Below are positions 1 to 9,363 of a stretch of 64,000 nucleotides of DNA, one piece after another. The DNA is taken from the NCBI GenBank assembly GCA_031550605.1, contig JAVBOK010000086.1, positions 15,366 to 79,365 of the forward strand. The letters are read 5' to 3'. Each line of letters opens with the position of its first letter. Within the stretch, counting starts at the first letter, position 1. Made by a program: the position numbers and the translations under genes. This stretch comes from FLUQ01 sp031550605. Lineage in GTDB: Bacteria; Desulfobacterota; Desulfovibrionia; Desulfovibrionales; Desulfovibrionaceae. The notes beneath the pieces are model-generated. The model saw nothing but the letters and a program-made list of their open reading frames with translations, had not been told where the DNA came from and did no database searches.

Positions 1-1014
1 GCCTACGCGGCGGTGTTGCCGTCCATCTTTTATATCTATGCGATTTACCTGGCAGTGCACATGGAAGCCAAAAAGATGGGCATCGGCGTGTACCAGGGGG
101 CGGAAGAAATCCCGCCCATCAGAAAGACGCTGACGGATTACGGGCATCTGCTGCTGCCCGTCGCCGCCCTGGTATTCTTTCTGGCGGAACGCCGCACCGC
201 CTATTACGCCGCAACCATGTCCACGATCGCCATCGTGCTGGTCGCGTTTTTGCGGGCCAACACCCGGCTGACCGTGGCCAAGTTTTTGGAAGGGCTGCGC
301 AATTCCATCTGGCGTCTGGTCTCCATCGCGACCACGCTGTTTTGCGCCGGCACCGCCGTTGCGGTGCTGCAGACCACGGGCGTGCCGTTCAAGTTCAGCA
401 ACTTCATCATCCAACTGGCGCAGGGGAACCTGCTGGTCACGCTTGTTCTGGTGGCCGTCACCGTCATCGTTTTGGGAATGGGGCTGCCCGTCAGCGGCGC
501 GTTTCTGATCGCCGCGCTGTTCGGCGCGCCGGCCATGATCGAACTGGGCGTCGATCCCTTTGTCTCCTACATGTTCATCTTCATGTTCGCCATGACCTCC
601 ATGATCACCCCGCCCGTGTGCATTTCCACCTTCGCCGCGGCGTCCATAGCGGGAACGGACTTCATGAGGACGGGGCTGCGCGGGGTGGCGCTGGGCTTTT
701 CCGCGTATATCATCCCGTTCATGGTGGTATACAACCCGACGCTGCTGAGCATTTTCGATCAGGGGATTTTTTTCGCGGCCCAGTCCTTTTTCTCCACGCT
801 GCTGGGGATCTCTTCATTCGTGATCGGGGTATCCGGCATGTTCCTGATGCGCCTGAACGCCGTGCAGCGCATTATCCTTATCGTCATGGGCTGTGGCCTG
901 ATCTGGCCCGGAACGGTCTCGGACCTCATGGGTCTGGCGGGTTTCGCTTTTGTATACGTCTGGCAGAAGTATTTCCAAAAGCAGGACGGCCCGGCGACGG
1001 CCGGGTCCGCGTAA
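1..1014 (+). CDS. TAXI-type TRAP transporter fused permease, C-terminal part (5' truncated by window edge)
   Basis: This is the end of a large membrane permease of the TRAP type, which uses an ion gradient to import a carboxylate-like solute handed over by a periplasmic binding protein. The reading frame is open from base 1, so the true start lies outside the window. The visible 337 residues are very hydrophobic, with about eight membrane spans. They contain the DctM-like motif GMGLPVSGAFLIAA and the helix MTSMITPPVC typical of the fused permease that partners TAXI binding proteins. Two TAXI binding protein genes follow on the same strand, the first 13 bp downstream, which supports a single operon. 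The substrate is unknown. Confidence 0.93.
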   Translation, partial: AYAAVLPSIFYIYAIYLAVHMEAKKMGIGVYQGAEEIPPIRKTLTDYGHLLLPVAALVFFLAERRTAYYAATMSTIAIVLVAFLRANTRLTVAKFLEGLRNSIWRLVSIATTLFCAGTAVAVLQTTGVPFKFSNFIIQLAQGNLLVTLVLVAVTVIVLGMGLPVSGAFLIAALFGAPAMIELGVDPFVSYMFIFMFAMTSMITPPVCISTFAAASIAGTDFMRTGLRGVALGFSAYIIPFMVVYNPTLLSIFDQGIFFAAQSFFSTLLGISSFVIGVSGMFLMRLNAVQRIILIVMGCGLIWPGTVSDLMGLAGFAFVYVWQKYFQKQDGPATAGSA

Positions 1015-1027
1015 AGGAGCGGAGAGG

Positions 1028-2038
1028 ATGAAAAAATTTCTTGCGTTGTGCGTGGTGGTTTTGATGGCGTTCGGCGTGGGGCCTGTCCGGGCGAAGGATT
1101 ACGCCCTGACCTTCCATACCGGCGCGGTCGGCGGCCTGTACATGGAAGCCGGCGTCGTCTGGGCGGAACAACTGCAGACGGCCATCCCCGGCCTGAAAAT
1201 TTCCTGCATCCTGGGGGGGGCGGCGACCAATCCGATCATCGTCGCCCGCGGCAAGCCCAACGAAGTGATTTCCATAACCGATCTGGTTGTGGGCATGGAC
1301 GCCACAAAAGGGACCGGCGAATATGAAAAACGCCTGCCCGGCGGGACCCGCGCCCTGCGCGCGCTGTGGCGCTTCAACGTGAACAGCTGGGCGCATATTC
1401 TGGTCCGGCCGGAGGCTATCCCCGCGGGCGTCACGACCTTTGGCGAACTGCTGGCGAAAAAGACCAAACTGCGGGTGCTGCTCAAATCCAGGGGCACGGG
1501 CGACGAGATCTTCGCGCAGCGCCTGTTCGCCAGCTACGGCCACAGCTACGACTCGCTGAAGGCCAAAGGCATGTCCATCACCTTCAACAATCCTTCGGAC
1601 ATGGCCACCCTGATGGTGGACGGGCACGCCGATGTCTGCATCGCCACCACGCGCACGCCGGCGGCATATATCCTGGATATGGAATCATCCATCAAGGGGC
1701 TGCAGTGGCTGGCCATCGACAAGCCCAATGCGGAAAAGCTGCGTGACCAGTTCGGCTACATCATGGCCGCGCAGCCGTCGGGAGATTACTCCAGCCTGAC
1801 CCACGACAATCTGACGCTGGCTTTTGACCACATCACCATCGTGCACGAAGGCATGGATGAGGAACTGGCCTACCGGATCACCAGGACCGTGCTCGGCGCG
1901 CCGGAGAAAATTCGCGGCGCCGTGCCGTCCATGCGGACTTTCGACGTGAAAATAGCCGGCAAGGACACCATGATCCCGCTGCACAAGGGCGCGATCCGGG
2001 CATACAAAGAGTTGGGACTGCCGTACGACGACAAATAG
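1028..2038 (+). CDS. TAXI family TRAP transporter solute-binding subunit (copy 1)
   Basis: Periplasmic substrate-binding protein of a TAXI-TRAP system, 336 aa. I start it at the ATG preceded by GGAGAGG. This gives a classical Sec signal peptide (MKKFLALCVVVLMAFG, cleavage likely after VRA) followed by the TAXI N-terminal strand with the motif FHTGAVGGLYME. It lies 13 bp after the permease and is followed by a second close paralogue of about 70% identity by eye, so the pair arose by tandem duplication. Both copies keep the ligand-pocket region GGLYM and the stretch ITFNNPSDMATLM. The ligand is not predictable from sequence. Confidence 0.94.
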   Translation: MKKFLALCVVVLMAFGVGPVRAKDYALTFHTGAVGGLYMEAGVVWAEQLQTAIPGLKISCILGGAATNPIIVARGKPNEVISITDLVVGMDATKGTGEYEKRLPGGTRALRALWRFNVNSWAHILVRPEAIPAGVTTFGELLAKKTKLRVLLKSRGTGDEIFAQRLFASYGHSYDSLKAKGMSITFNNPSDMATLMVDGHADVCIATTRTPAAYILDMESSIKGLQWLAIDKPNAEKLRDQFGYIMAAQPSGDYSSLTHDNLTLAFDHITIVHEGMDEELAYRITRTVLGAPEKIRGAVPSMRTFDVKIAGKDTMIPLHKGAIRAYKELGLPYDDK

Positions 2039-2065
2039 ATGTGCAAAACAGCAAGGAGTTGCCCG

Positions 2066-3073
2066 ATGAAGAGAACGTTTGCCTTCCTGATGTTTCTGCT
2101 GCTGGTGGGAACCGGATGCGCGCTGGCGAAAGACTACACCGTGACCTTCCATACGGGGGCGGTCGGCGGCTTGTATATGGAACCCAGCATTATCTGGACG
2201 GAGCAGCTGCAAGCGGCCATTCCCGGCCTGAAAACCTCCTGCATCCTGGGAGGGGGGACCACCAACCCCATCATCGTGGCCAAGGGCAAGCCCAATGAGG
2301 TGGTCGGCCTGACCGATCCCGTCACCGCGCGGGATGCCTCCAAAGGCGCCGGCGAATACGAAAAGCGGCTGCCCGGCGGAACAAAAGTGCTGCGCGCCCT
2401 GTGGCGGTTCAACGTGACCAGCTGGTCGCACATTCTCGTCCGGCCGGAAAAGGTTCCCGCCGGCGTGAAAACCCTGGGAGAACTGCTGGCGACCAAGCCC
2501 AAGCTGCGCGTTACCCTCAAGTCCAGAGGGTCCGCTGACGAAATCTTCGCCCAGCGTTTGTTTGAATCCTATGGCTATACTTACGATTCGTTGAAAGCGG
2601 GGGGGATGTCCATTACCTTCAACAACCCCGCGGACATGGCCACGCTGATGATCGACGGCCATGCGGACGTGGCGATTTCCACCGCCCGCGTGCCCGCTTC
2701 CTATCTTCTGGACATGGAATCGTCCATCAAGGACATGAAGTGGCTGGCCGTGGACAAGCCCAACGCGGAAAAACTGCGCGACACCTACGGCTATATCATG
2801 GGGGTCCAGCCCGCGGGCAGCTATGCCAGCGTGAAGCAGGACATCCCGGCCGTGGCCATCGACCATATCGTGTTCGTGCATGAAGGCATGGACGAGGAAC
2901 TGGCCTATCAGATGACCAAGACGATTTTGAGCGAGCCCGCCAAAGTCCGCGGCGCCGTGCCGGCCATGAAAACCTTTGATCCGAAGGTGGCCGGGACAAA
3001 GACCGGCATACCGCTGCACAAGGGCGCGGTGCGCGCGTACAAAGAACTGGGCCTGCCCTGCGACGACAAATAG
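2066..3073 (+). CDS. TAXI family TRAP transporter solute-binding subunit (copy 2)
   Basis: Second TAXI-TRAP periplasmic binding protein, 335 aa, a tandem paralogue of the preceding gene with almost the same length and no gaps. The ATG at 2066 is chosen because AAGGAG sits about 8 nt upstream and the product begins with a signal peptide (MKRTFAFLMFLLLVGTG) ending near ALA-KDY. An upstream GTG-like start at 2039 would add nine residues without a ribosome site. The differences from copy 1 cluster in positions likely to face ligand, for example ITDLVVGMDAT against LTDPVTARDAS. The two copies may therefore bind different ligands through the same permease. Confidence 0.93.
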   Translation: MKRTFAFLMFLLLVGTGCALAKDYTVTFHTGAVGGLYMEPSIIWTEQLQAAIPGLKTSCILGGGTTNPIIVAKGKPNEVVGLTDPVTARDASKGAGEYEKRLPGGTKVLRALWRFNVTSWSHILVRPEKVPAGVKTLGELLATKPKLRVTLKSRGSADEIFAQRLFESYGYTYDSLKAGGMSITFNNPADMATLMIDGHADVAISTARVPASYLLDMESSIKDMKWLAVDKPNAEKLRDTYGYIMGVQPAGSYASVKQDIPAVAIDHIVFVHEGMDEELAYQMTKTILSEPAKVRGAVPAMKTFDPKVAGTKTGIPLHKGAVRAYKELGLPCDDK

Positions 3074-3107
3074 CAAATCCTGCAATCCCGAATGGAGGAA
3101 TCCGGAC

Positions 3108-4502
3108 ATGAGCCAGAATTATATCACCGAACCGGCGAAACAGATCCCCGTGCTGCTGGAATGCGACGTTCTTGTGGTGGGGGGGGGCACGTCGGGCGTT
3201 ATCGCCGCCATCGCGGCCGCCCGGCAGGGGGTGAAGACCGTCCTGGTGGAACGGCTGGGCACCCTGGGCGGCCTGCTGACCGCGGGCATGAACACAAAGC
3301 CGTCCGGCCGGCTGGTGGGCGGGATCGGCCTGCAATGCTGGGAACGCGCGCAGAAAGAAGGCCTGGCCGGCCGGAATATTACTTTGACGCTGGATCAGAA
3401 ACATACGGGCAAAACCAGCCGCATGGAGATTTCTTCCGGCTGCGATTCCGAACGGATGAAAATGCTGACCGCGCAGATGTGCGTCGAAGCCGGAGTGAAA
3501 ATTCTGTTCGAAAGCTGGGCGGCCGCTCCGGTCATGGACGGGGCCGCCGTGACCGGCGTGATAATTGAAAGCAAAAGCGGCCGCCAGGCGATCAAGGCCA
3601 AAGCCGTGGTCGACTGCAGCGCCGACGCGGATATCGCCGTGGCCGCGGGCGCACCGTTCACCCTGGGCAAGAACGGGGTCATGCAGCCGGTGTCGATGTT
3701 CTTCAAAATGAACCAGGTGGATGTGAAAAAGCTGGCCAAGTGGGCGAACGCCAACCCCCAGGACGTGCCGCAGCGGTTCATCAACGAGGACAATCCGGAA
3801 TACGCCCTGTGGGCCACCGGTTTCAACAACATGCTCAAACAGTTCCAGAAAGACAAGGGCGTAACCCTGCAGCGCGAAAACATCACCCTTAAAACCGGCT
3901 ACGGGGAAACGGAAATCTATTGCAACAACACGCGGGTGCGCAATTCATCCGGCGTGGACGTCATGGACATCAGCGACGCCATCCTGGAACTGTACCGGCA
4001 GATAGAGTTGAACGCCATTTTCCTGAAAGAACGTGTTCCCGGTTTCGAAAAAGCGTACATCAACGCCATCGCGCCTGTTCTGGGCGTGCGCGAGACCCGG
4101 CACATCGTGGGCGAGTACACGATAAACGAAGAAGAAGCCATGGGCAAAGGCCGCTTCGAAGATTCCATCGGCGCGGACATCGCCGCCGTGGATTTCCATG
4201 AAGTGTCCGGTTCCGACGTGCGGTTCGAGGATTATCCGGCGTACGAAATCCCCTATCGCGCGCTGGTGCCGCAGAAAGTCGAGCAGATCATCGTGGGCGG
4301 CCGGACCATTTCCTCCACCCACGAGGCCCACGGCCGCACCCGTACGATCACCGCGTGCATGACCACGGGCCAGGCCGCCGGCTTTGCCGCCGCGCTGTCG
4401 GTCAAGAGCGGGAAGACCATCCGGAATATCGACGTGAAGGAACTGCAGAACATGATCCGCAACGAAAAGATGCCCCTGTTCGCGTCCGAGCTGGAAGAGT
4501 AG
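3108..4502 (+). CDS. FAD-dependent oxidoreductase (FAD_oxidored family)
   Basis: Predicted flavoprotein of 464 aa. Residues about 17-45 form a Rossmann dinucleotide-binding fold (DVLVVGGGTSGVIAAIAAA) and an ERLGTLGG segment follows, as in the PF12831-type FAD oxidoreductases. A C-terminal FAD-contacting segment (VGGRTISSTHEAHGRTR) is also present. The ATG at 3108 has GGAGG upstream and begins just before the fold. No signal peptide is visible, so it should be cytoplasmic. It is the last gene of the TRAP cluster and lies 34 bp after the second binding protein, so it probably acts on the imported compound or its derivative. The substrate is unknown. A hairpin follows before the convergent ilvB. 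Confidence 0.88.
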   Translation: MSQNYITEPAKQIPVLLECDVLVVGGGTSGVIAAIAAARQGVKTVLVERLGTLGGLLTAGMNTKPSGRLVGGIGLQCWERAQKEGLAGRNITLTLDQKHTGKTSRMEISSGCDSERMKMLTAQMCVEAGVKILFESWAAAPVMDGAAVTGVIIESKSGRQAIKAKAVVDCSADADIAVAAGAPFTLGKNGVMQPVSMFFKMNQVDVKKLAKWANANPQDVPQRFINEDNPEYALWATGFNNMLKQFQKDKGVTLQRENITLKTGYGETEIYCNNTRVRNSSGVDVMDISDAILELYRQIELNAIFLKERVPGFEKAYINAIAPVLGVRETRHIVGEYTINEEEAMGKGRFEDSIGADIAAVDFHEVSGSDVRFEDYPAYEIPYRALVPQKVEQIIVGGRTISSTHEAHGRTRTITACMTTGQAAGFAAALSVKSGKTIRNIDVKELQNMIRNEKMPLFASELEE

Positions 4503-4531
4503 CCGTTTCCGGCTTTGAAGCGCGGCGAAGA

Positions 4532-4567
4532 GCGCCCCCCGGACCCGCGCGCGGGTCCGGGGGGCGC
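4532..4567. terminator. Perfect 36-bp palindrome between convergent genes
   Basis: The left arm GCGCCCCCCGGACCCGC (4532-4548) is repeated exactly in inverted form at 4551-4567, leaving two bases in the centre. It lies between the stop of the FAD oxidoreductase and the stop of convergent ilvB. It could end transcription from both sides, although neither flank carries a clear T-run, so it may instead act as a barrier or a 3' stabilising stem. Confidence 0.6.
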
Positions 4568-4576
4568 CGGCCGTGC

Positions 4577-6241
4577 TCAATCATTGAAAATCATGTCGTT
4601 GCCCGACTTGCCCGGCGGGATGATGGGGAAAACGCGCTCCGTGGGGTCGATCACGCAGTCGATGACACAGGGCCGCCGGCATTCGAGGGCTTTTTGCAGC
4701 ACCGGCCCGATGTCCTTTTTTTCTTTGATCCTGAACCCGGCCGCGCCGAAGGCTTCGGCCAGCTTGACGTAATCAGTGGCCCGGTGCAGTTCGGTGTGCG
4801 AATAGCGTTTGCCGTAGAACAGGGCCTGCCACTGGTGCACCATGCCCAGCACCCCGTTGTTCATGACCAGGACGATGACCGGCAGATTGGCGGATACCGC
4901 CGTGGCCAACTCGTTCAGGTTCATGTGAAAGCTGCCGTCGCCCGTGACCAGGGCCACCGGCCGGGACGGGTTGCCGACTTTCGCGCCGAGGGCCGCGCCC
5001 ATGCCGTAGCCCATGGCGCCCAGGCCGCAGGAGCTTAAAAAGGAACGGGGCCTGGCGAAACGGTAATGCTGGGCCGTCCACATCTGGTGCTGGCCCACGT
5101 CGGTCGCCACGATGCCGCTGTCGCCGATGGCGTGGCGCAGGCCCACGATCACGTCGTGCGGGGTCAGCCGTTCGGAAATTCCCGTGGGCAGGGCGTGATA
5201 CGCCTTGTGGCGCAACAGGCCGTGCACCCAGTCCCCGTGCTTGCGGGGGGACAGCTGGTCCAGCAGCGCGGGGATGATCCTGCGCATATCGCCGGCCAGC
5301 GCCGCGTCGGTTCTGACGTTTTTGGACATTTCGGTGGAATCGATGTCGATGTGCACCACTTTTGCCTGTTCGGCGAAACGGGCGCGGTTTCCCGCCACCC
5401 GGTCGGAAAAACGGGCACCCACGGCGATCAGCACGTCGCATCCGCCGACGGCGGCGTTGGCCGTGGCCGTTCCGTGCATGCCCACCATGCCGAGAAACAG
5501 CGAATAGTCGCCGGGAACGCAGGACAGCCCCATCAGGCTGACGCAGACCGGCGCGCCGATTTTCTGCGACAGGGCCAGCAAAAGATCCGAAGAATCGGAA
5601 AAGGTCACCCCGCCGCCCGCGTATATCAGGGGCCGCCCGGCTCCGTTGATGCAGTCAGCCGCCACCGCCAGGGCGTCCTGCGGAACGGGCGCCTCCCGCG
5701 GGGCCGCGCGGCGCGGCGCGCCATCGAATTCGGCCTTCATGGCGGAAACGTCCTTCGGAATGTCGATCAGCACGGGGCGTTTACGGCCGGAATTGGCGAG
5801 CGTGAATGCCCGGTCCACCGTTTCCGACATATCCGCCGCGTCCAGCACCAGAAAGTTCTGCTTGACGATGGGTTTCGTGACGTTCGTGATGTCCACTTCC
5901 TGAAAGCCGTCGCGGCCCATCAGATCCCTGGCCACGTTGCCGGTGACGGCGACCAGGGGAACGGAATCAAGATAGGCGGCGGCGATGCCCGTGACCAGGT
6001 TGGTGGCCCCCGGTCCGGAGGTGGCGAGCACTACGCCGGTTCTGCCGGTGGAGCGGGCGTAGCCGTCGGCCGCGTGGGCCGCCCCCTGTTCATGGGCGGT
6101 GAGGACCAGGCGGATTTCTTTCTGCCTGTCGTGCAGAGCGTCGAAGATGTCCAGCACCGTCCCGCCGGGATAGCCGAACACCGTGTCCACGCCCTGGGCG
6201 ATCAGTGATTCAACCAGTATTTGCGCGCCGGTAAGTTGCAT
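4577..6241 (-). CDS. ilvB: Acetolactate synthase large subunit (biosynthetic, ThDP-dependent)
   Basis: Catalyses the first common step of branched-chain amino acid synthesis, joining two pyruvates (or pyruvate and 2-oxobutyrate) with loss of CO2. The 554-aa product has the three ThDP-enzyme domains in order: N-terminal pyrimidine-binding (MQLTGAQILVESLIAQGVD, FGYPGG, the Glu of AHEQGAAHAADGYAR), a central domain, and a C-terminal ThDP-binding domain with the GDGSFHMNLNE...NN motif near residue 430. I start it at MQLTG; a longer frame would overlap the regulator stop. No regulatory subunit gene (ilvN) is adjacent, so the partner is elsewhere or this enzyme works alone. The gene starts 10 bp after the sigma-54 activator and is probably cotranscribed with it. 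Confidence 0.95.
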   Translation of the reverse strand: MQLTGAQILVESLIAQGVDTVFGYPGGTVLDIFDALHDRQKEIRLVLTAHEQGAAHAADGYARSTGRTGVVLATSGPGATNLVTGIAAAYLDSVPLVAVTGNVARDLMGRDGFQEVDITNVTKPIVKQNFLVLDAADMSETVDRAFTLANSGRKRPVLIDIPKDVSAMKAEFDGAPRRAAPREAPVPQDALAVAADCINGAGRPLIYAGGGVTFSDSSDLLLALSQKIGAPVCVSLMGLSCVPGDYSLFLGMVGMHGTATANAAVGGCDVLIAVGARFSDRVAGNRARFAEQAKVVHIDIDSTEMSKNVRTDAALAGDMRRIIPALLDQLSPRKHGDWVHGLLRHKAYHALPTGISERLTPHDVIVGLRHAIGDSGIVATDVGQHQMWTAQHYRFARPRSFLSSCGLGAMGYGMGAALGAKVGNPSRPVALVTGDGSFHMNLNELATAVSANLPVIVLVMNNGVLGMVHQWQALFYGKRYSHTELHRATDYVKLAEAFGAAGFRIKEKKDIGPVLQKALECRRPCVIDCVIDPTERVFPIIPPGKSGNDMIFND

Positions 6242-6251
6242 ACAGGATGCT

Positions 6252-7796
6252 CTACTTTCTGAAGTCGCGGAAATCAAGCCCGTATTTTTTCATGCGCAGG
6301 CCCATAATGCGCTCGGTGACGCCCAGGCGTTCGGCCGCCTTGCCCATCACGCCTGCGGCTTCTTTCAGAGCTTCGACGATCAGGCCGCGTTCCAGGTCCG
6401 CCAGGGCGGCGTCCAGCGAGCCGCCGTGTTCCGCGCCGGGCACGCTTCCCGCTTCCGCGCGCTGCAGGGCGGGGGGCAGATGGGCGCCCTCTATGACCCC
6501 GGACGGGCCGCAGAGCAGCACGGCCCGTTCCATGACGTTCTCCAGTTCGCGCACGTTGCCCGGCCAGGCGTATCCGGTCAGCAGGGCCGTGGCGTCGGCG
6601 GATATGCGCAGGATGCGGCGGCTGTTTTCCTCTCCGTATTTTTCGGCGAAATGGGTGGCCAGCGGCATGATGTCCGCCCGGCGTTCCCGCAGGGGGGGCA
6701 GGATGATGGGAAAGACGCACAGGCGGTAATACAGGTCCTGCCGGAACTGGCCCTGGGCGGTCATGCCCTCCAGGTCGCGGTTGGTGGCCGCGATGAGCCG
6801 CACGTCCGCCCGTCTGGTTTCCGTGCCGCCCACCCGCTCGAATTCCTTTTCCTGCAGGACGCGCAGCAGTTTGGCCTGGGTCAGCGGGGTCAGGTCGCCC
6901 ACTTCGTCCAGAAACAGGGTGCCTCCGTCCGCCGTTTCAAAACGGCCCTTGCGCATGCCCGTGGCCCCGGTGAATGCCCCGCGCTCATGGCCGAACAGCT
7001 CGCTTTCCACCAGCCCTTCGGGCAGGGCGGCGCAGTTCAGGCGGACAAAGGGTCCGCCCGCGCGGGGACTGTGGGCGTGGATGGCGGCGGCCATCAGCTC
7101 CTTGCCCGTGCCGCTTTCGCCGCGCAACAGCACTGTGGCGTTGGAACCGGCCACCTGGGTCAGTTCGCTGAAAACATTGCGCATGGCCGCGGAATTGCCC
7201 ACCATGCCCGCCGGCCGGAACCGCTCGGCAATCAGGGCCTGCAGACGGCGGTTTTCTTCCACCACGGCGCTGTGCCGCTCCTCGAATTCCAGGCGCAGGC
7301 GCACGGCCTGGCCGATAAGGCTGGACAGCACCCGCAGCAGGCGGACGTCCTCTTCCAGGGCCACGGAATCGGCGAACAGCCTGTCCACGGCCAGCACGCC
7401 CATGGGCTGCCCGGCCGGCGGCACCGGCACGGCGATGAAGGCGATATCCTCTTTGGCCAGGTTCAAGGTGGCGGAACGGTCCAGGGTGAAAGGGACGCCG
7501 GCGGCCATGGCCGCCGGCATGGCCGCATCAAGGGCCATGCGCGCCGTTTCCGCGCCGGAGGCATAGGCGGGATGCTCTTTCCCGGCCAGGGCTCCGAACC
7601 CGGCCTCGCGCCGGATGCCGCCGTCGGGATTGCGCAGCAGCAAGGTCGCGCTCTGCATGCCGGTGTGCCGGGCGATCAGGTCCAGCACGGTCCGCAGCGT
7701 GCGATCCGGGTCCGCGGCGTCATCCAGGGCCTGGCAGACTTCGAACAGGAGGCGCAGTTCCCCGGCCTCGTCACGGATATGGATGAGAGCGTTCAT
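6252..7796 (-). CDS. Sigma-54-dependent activator with GAF domain (NifA-like)
   Basis: Bacterial enhancer-binding protein of 514 aa that would remodel RNA polymerase-sigma-54. Residues about 10-170 are a GAF-type sensor domain. Residues about 195-430 are the AAA+ domain, with Walker A GESGTGKE, the sigma-54-contact loop GAFTGAT, Walker B LFLDEVGDL and the arginine-finger region FRQDLYYRL. The last 50 residues form a Fis-type helix-turn-helix (MGKAAERLGV...MGLRMKKYGLD). This architecture matches NifA-type regulators, but no nif gene is in the window. It sits between dapL and ilvB, 10 bp before ilvB. A sigma-54 promoter is visible upstream of carA, which makes control of nitrogen or amino-acid genes here a reasonable inference. 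Confidence 0.9.
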   Translation of the reverse strand: MNALIHIRDEAGELRLLFEVCQALDDAADPDRTLRTVLDLIARHTGMQSATLLLRNPDGGIRREAGFGALAGKEHPAYASGAETARMALDAAMPAAMAAGVPFTLDRSATLNLAKEDIAFIAVPVPPAGQPMGVLAVDRLFADSVALEEDVRLLRVLSSLIGQAVRLRLEFEERHSAVVEENRRLQALIAERFRPAGMVGNSAAMRNVFSELTQVAGSNATVLLRGESGTGKELMAAAIHAHSPRAGGPFVRLNCAALPEGLVESELFGHERGAFTGATGMRKGRFETADGGTLFLDEVGDLTPLTQAKLLRVLQEKEFERVGGTETRRADVRLIAATNRDLEGMTAQGQFRQDLYYRLCVFPIILPPLRERRADIMPLATHFAEKYGEENSRRILRISADATALLTGYAWPGNVRELENVMERAVLLCGPSGVIEGAHLPPALQRAEAGSVPGAEHGGSLDAALADLERGLIVEALKEAAGVMGKAAERLGVTERIMGLRMKKYGLDFRDFRK

Positions 7797-7856
7797 ACGA
7801 AACCTTTAGGCGCGCGTTCGCGCGTCCGGGCAGGGCAGGCCCTGGCCCACGCATAT

Positions 7857-7886
7857 CCTATATCCGTTTTTTCACCTTTTTGGCAA
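7857..7886 (-). promoter_or_regulatory. Putative sigma-70 promoter for the NifA-like regulator
   Basis: Read on the minus strand, TTGCCA (7886-7881) and TATAGG (7862-7857) are separated by 18 bp in a locally AT-rich stretch about 60 bp upstream of the regulator start. The match is moderate and was found by eye. Confidence 0.45.
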
Positions 7887-7930
7887 ATGTCTTGAAAACA
7901 TATTCACGTTGCGATTCTTTCCGCGCCAGC

Positions 7931-8066
7931 CTTGAAAATCCGGAACACCCCGTTCCCGGATGCGGACACGCCGAAGCGGCTTGCTTTGAAGGCACGCCGC
8001 GCTGTCCGCTCGCGGGCGGATACTTCGCCGCGCCGCGCATGCGCCGCGGCATTTTCACGGCGAACG
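7931..8066 (+). repeat. Dispersed palindromic intergenic repeat, copy A
   Basis: About 135 bp in the gap between dapL and the NifA-like gene. It resembles the reverse complement of the element at 41694-41842 over nearly its full length. Shared blocks include CCGGATGCGGACA-like, CGCCGAAGCGGC, a short inverted repeat CCGC...GCGGGCGG, and an end block GCATTTTCAC. Related partial copies are near 22441, 57427 and 61899. No protein is encoded. Confidence 0.65.
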
Positions 8067-8070
8067 GGCG

Positions 8071-9264
8071 CTACAAAGCAAAACCCCGCAGCCGTTCGAT
8101 GGCTTCGGCCGTGTCCGCGCCGTTTCCGAAGCCGGTCAGCCGCAGGCATCCCCGGCCCCGCGCGCCGAACCCCGCGCCGGGGGTGCTGACGATGCCCGCC
8201 CGCCGGAGCAGGGCGTCGAAAACCGCCCAGGAATCCGTGCCTTCCGGCAGCCGCACCCAGACATAGGGGGCGTTGATTCCGCCTGTCGCGTCCAGGCCCA
8301 GACGCGCGAAAGCCTCCTTGATGCGGCGGGCGTTCTCCAGATAGCCGTCAAGAACATGCCGGAGCTGGGCCTTGCCTTCCGCCCCGTGCGAGGCTTCCGC
8401 CGCGCGCTGCACGATGTAGGGACAGCCGTTGTACTTGGTGCTCTGGCGGCGGGCCCACAGGGTGTTCAGCGGCACGCGGTTTCCGTCCGGGGCGAGGGCG
8501 GTCACGTTTTTCGGAACGACCACGCAGCCGCAGCGCAGGCCGGTGAAGCCGGCGGTCTTGGAATAGCTGCGGAATTCCACGGCCACCTCGTGCGAACCGG
8601 GGATTTCATAGATGCTGTGCGGGATGCCCGGTTCGCGGATAAATGCTTCATAGGCGGCGTCAAAAAAGATCACACAGTCCTGCGCGCGGGCGTAATCCAC
8701 CCAGGTCTGCAGTTGTTCTTTGGTCAGCACCGTGCCGGTGGGGTTGTTGGGGTAGCACAAATAGATGATGTCCGGCCGGGAGGCGGGCAACTCGGGCGCA
8801 TAGCCGTTTTCCGCCGCGCAGGGCAAAAGGACGAGCCGCCGGCCGGCCATGATGTTGGCGTCGGCATAGGCCGGGTACACCGGGTCGGTGATGGCGGCCA
8901 CGGAATCGGCGGCGAACAGTTCGGGAAAATTGCCCAGGTCGCACTTGGCGCCGTCGCTGATGAAAACCTCGTCTTCCTCAATGCCCAGTCCCGCGTATTC
9001 CGTCCGGATCACCGCCTGGATCAGGAACGGATATCCGCGCTCCGGGCCGTAGCCACGGAAGCCCCCGGCCGTGGCCTGTTCCGCCACCGCCTTGTTCAAG
9101 GCCGCGATGACCGCGGGAACCAGGGGCCGGGTCACGTCGCCGATGCCCAGGCGGACAAGTTTGCGGTCCGGATTCTCCGCCGTGTATGCCGCCACGCGGC
9201 GGGCCACTTCCGAAAAAAGATAGTCGCCGGGCAGATTCAGATAGTGCGCGTTGCCATGTGCCAT
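8071..9264 (-). CDS. dapL: LL-diaminopimelate aminotransferase
   Basis: PLP enzyme that converts tetrahydrodipicolinate to LL-diaminopimelate in one step with glutamate as amino donor, replacing DapD/C/E in lysine and peptidoglycan synthesis. The 397-aa product has the class I/II aminotransferase fold with family signatures YLNLPGDYLFSE at the N-terminus and RLGIGDVTRP. It also has the tyrosine- and asparagine-containing segment YPNNPTGT, and the PLP-lysine motif SYSKTAGFTG with the following GLRCG. GAGGACACC precedes the ATG. It lies downstream of dapF in the same direction, so two consecutive steps of the DAP pathway are together, next to glutamate-producing genes. Confidence 0.96.
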   Translation of the reverse strand: MAHGNAHYLNLPGDYLFSEVARRVAAYTAENPDRKLVRLGIGDVTRPLVPAVIAALNKAVAEQATAGGFRGYGPERGYPFLIQAVIRTEYAGLGIEEDEVFISDGAKCDLGNFPELFAADSVAAITDPVYPAYADANIMAGRRLVLLPCAAENGYAPELPASRPDIIYLCYPNNPTGTVLTKEQLQTWVDYARAQDCVIFFDAAYEAFIREPGIPHSIYEIPGSHEVAVEFRSYSKTAGFTGLRCGCVVVPKNVTALAPDGNRVPLNTLWARRQSTKYNGCPYIVQRAAEASHGAEGKAQLRHVLDGYLENARRIKEAFARLGLDATGGINAPYVWVRLPEGTDSWAVFDALLRRAGIVSTPGAGFGARGRGCLRLTGFGNGADTAEAIERLRGFAL

Positions 9265-9363
9265 GCTGGTGTCCTCTGCTGTAAAATAGGGGGTTCCGCC
9301 CCGGCCCCTTGCCGGGTGTTTCCGCTGCCGGGCCGGAGGCTTCCGGGGGACGGGCCCGCCTTT

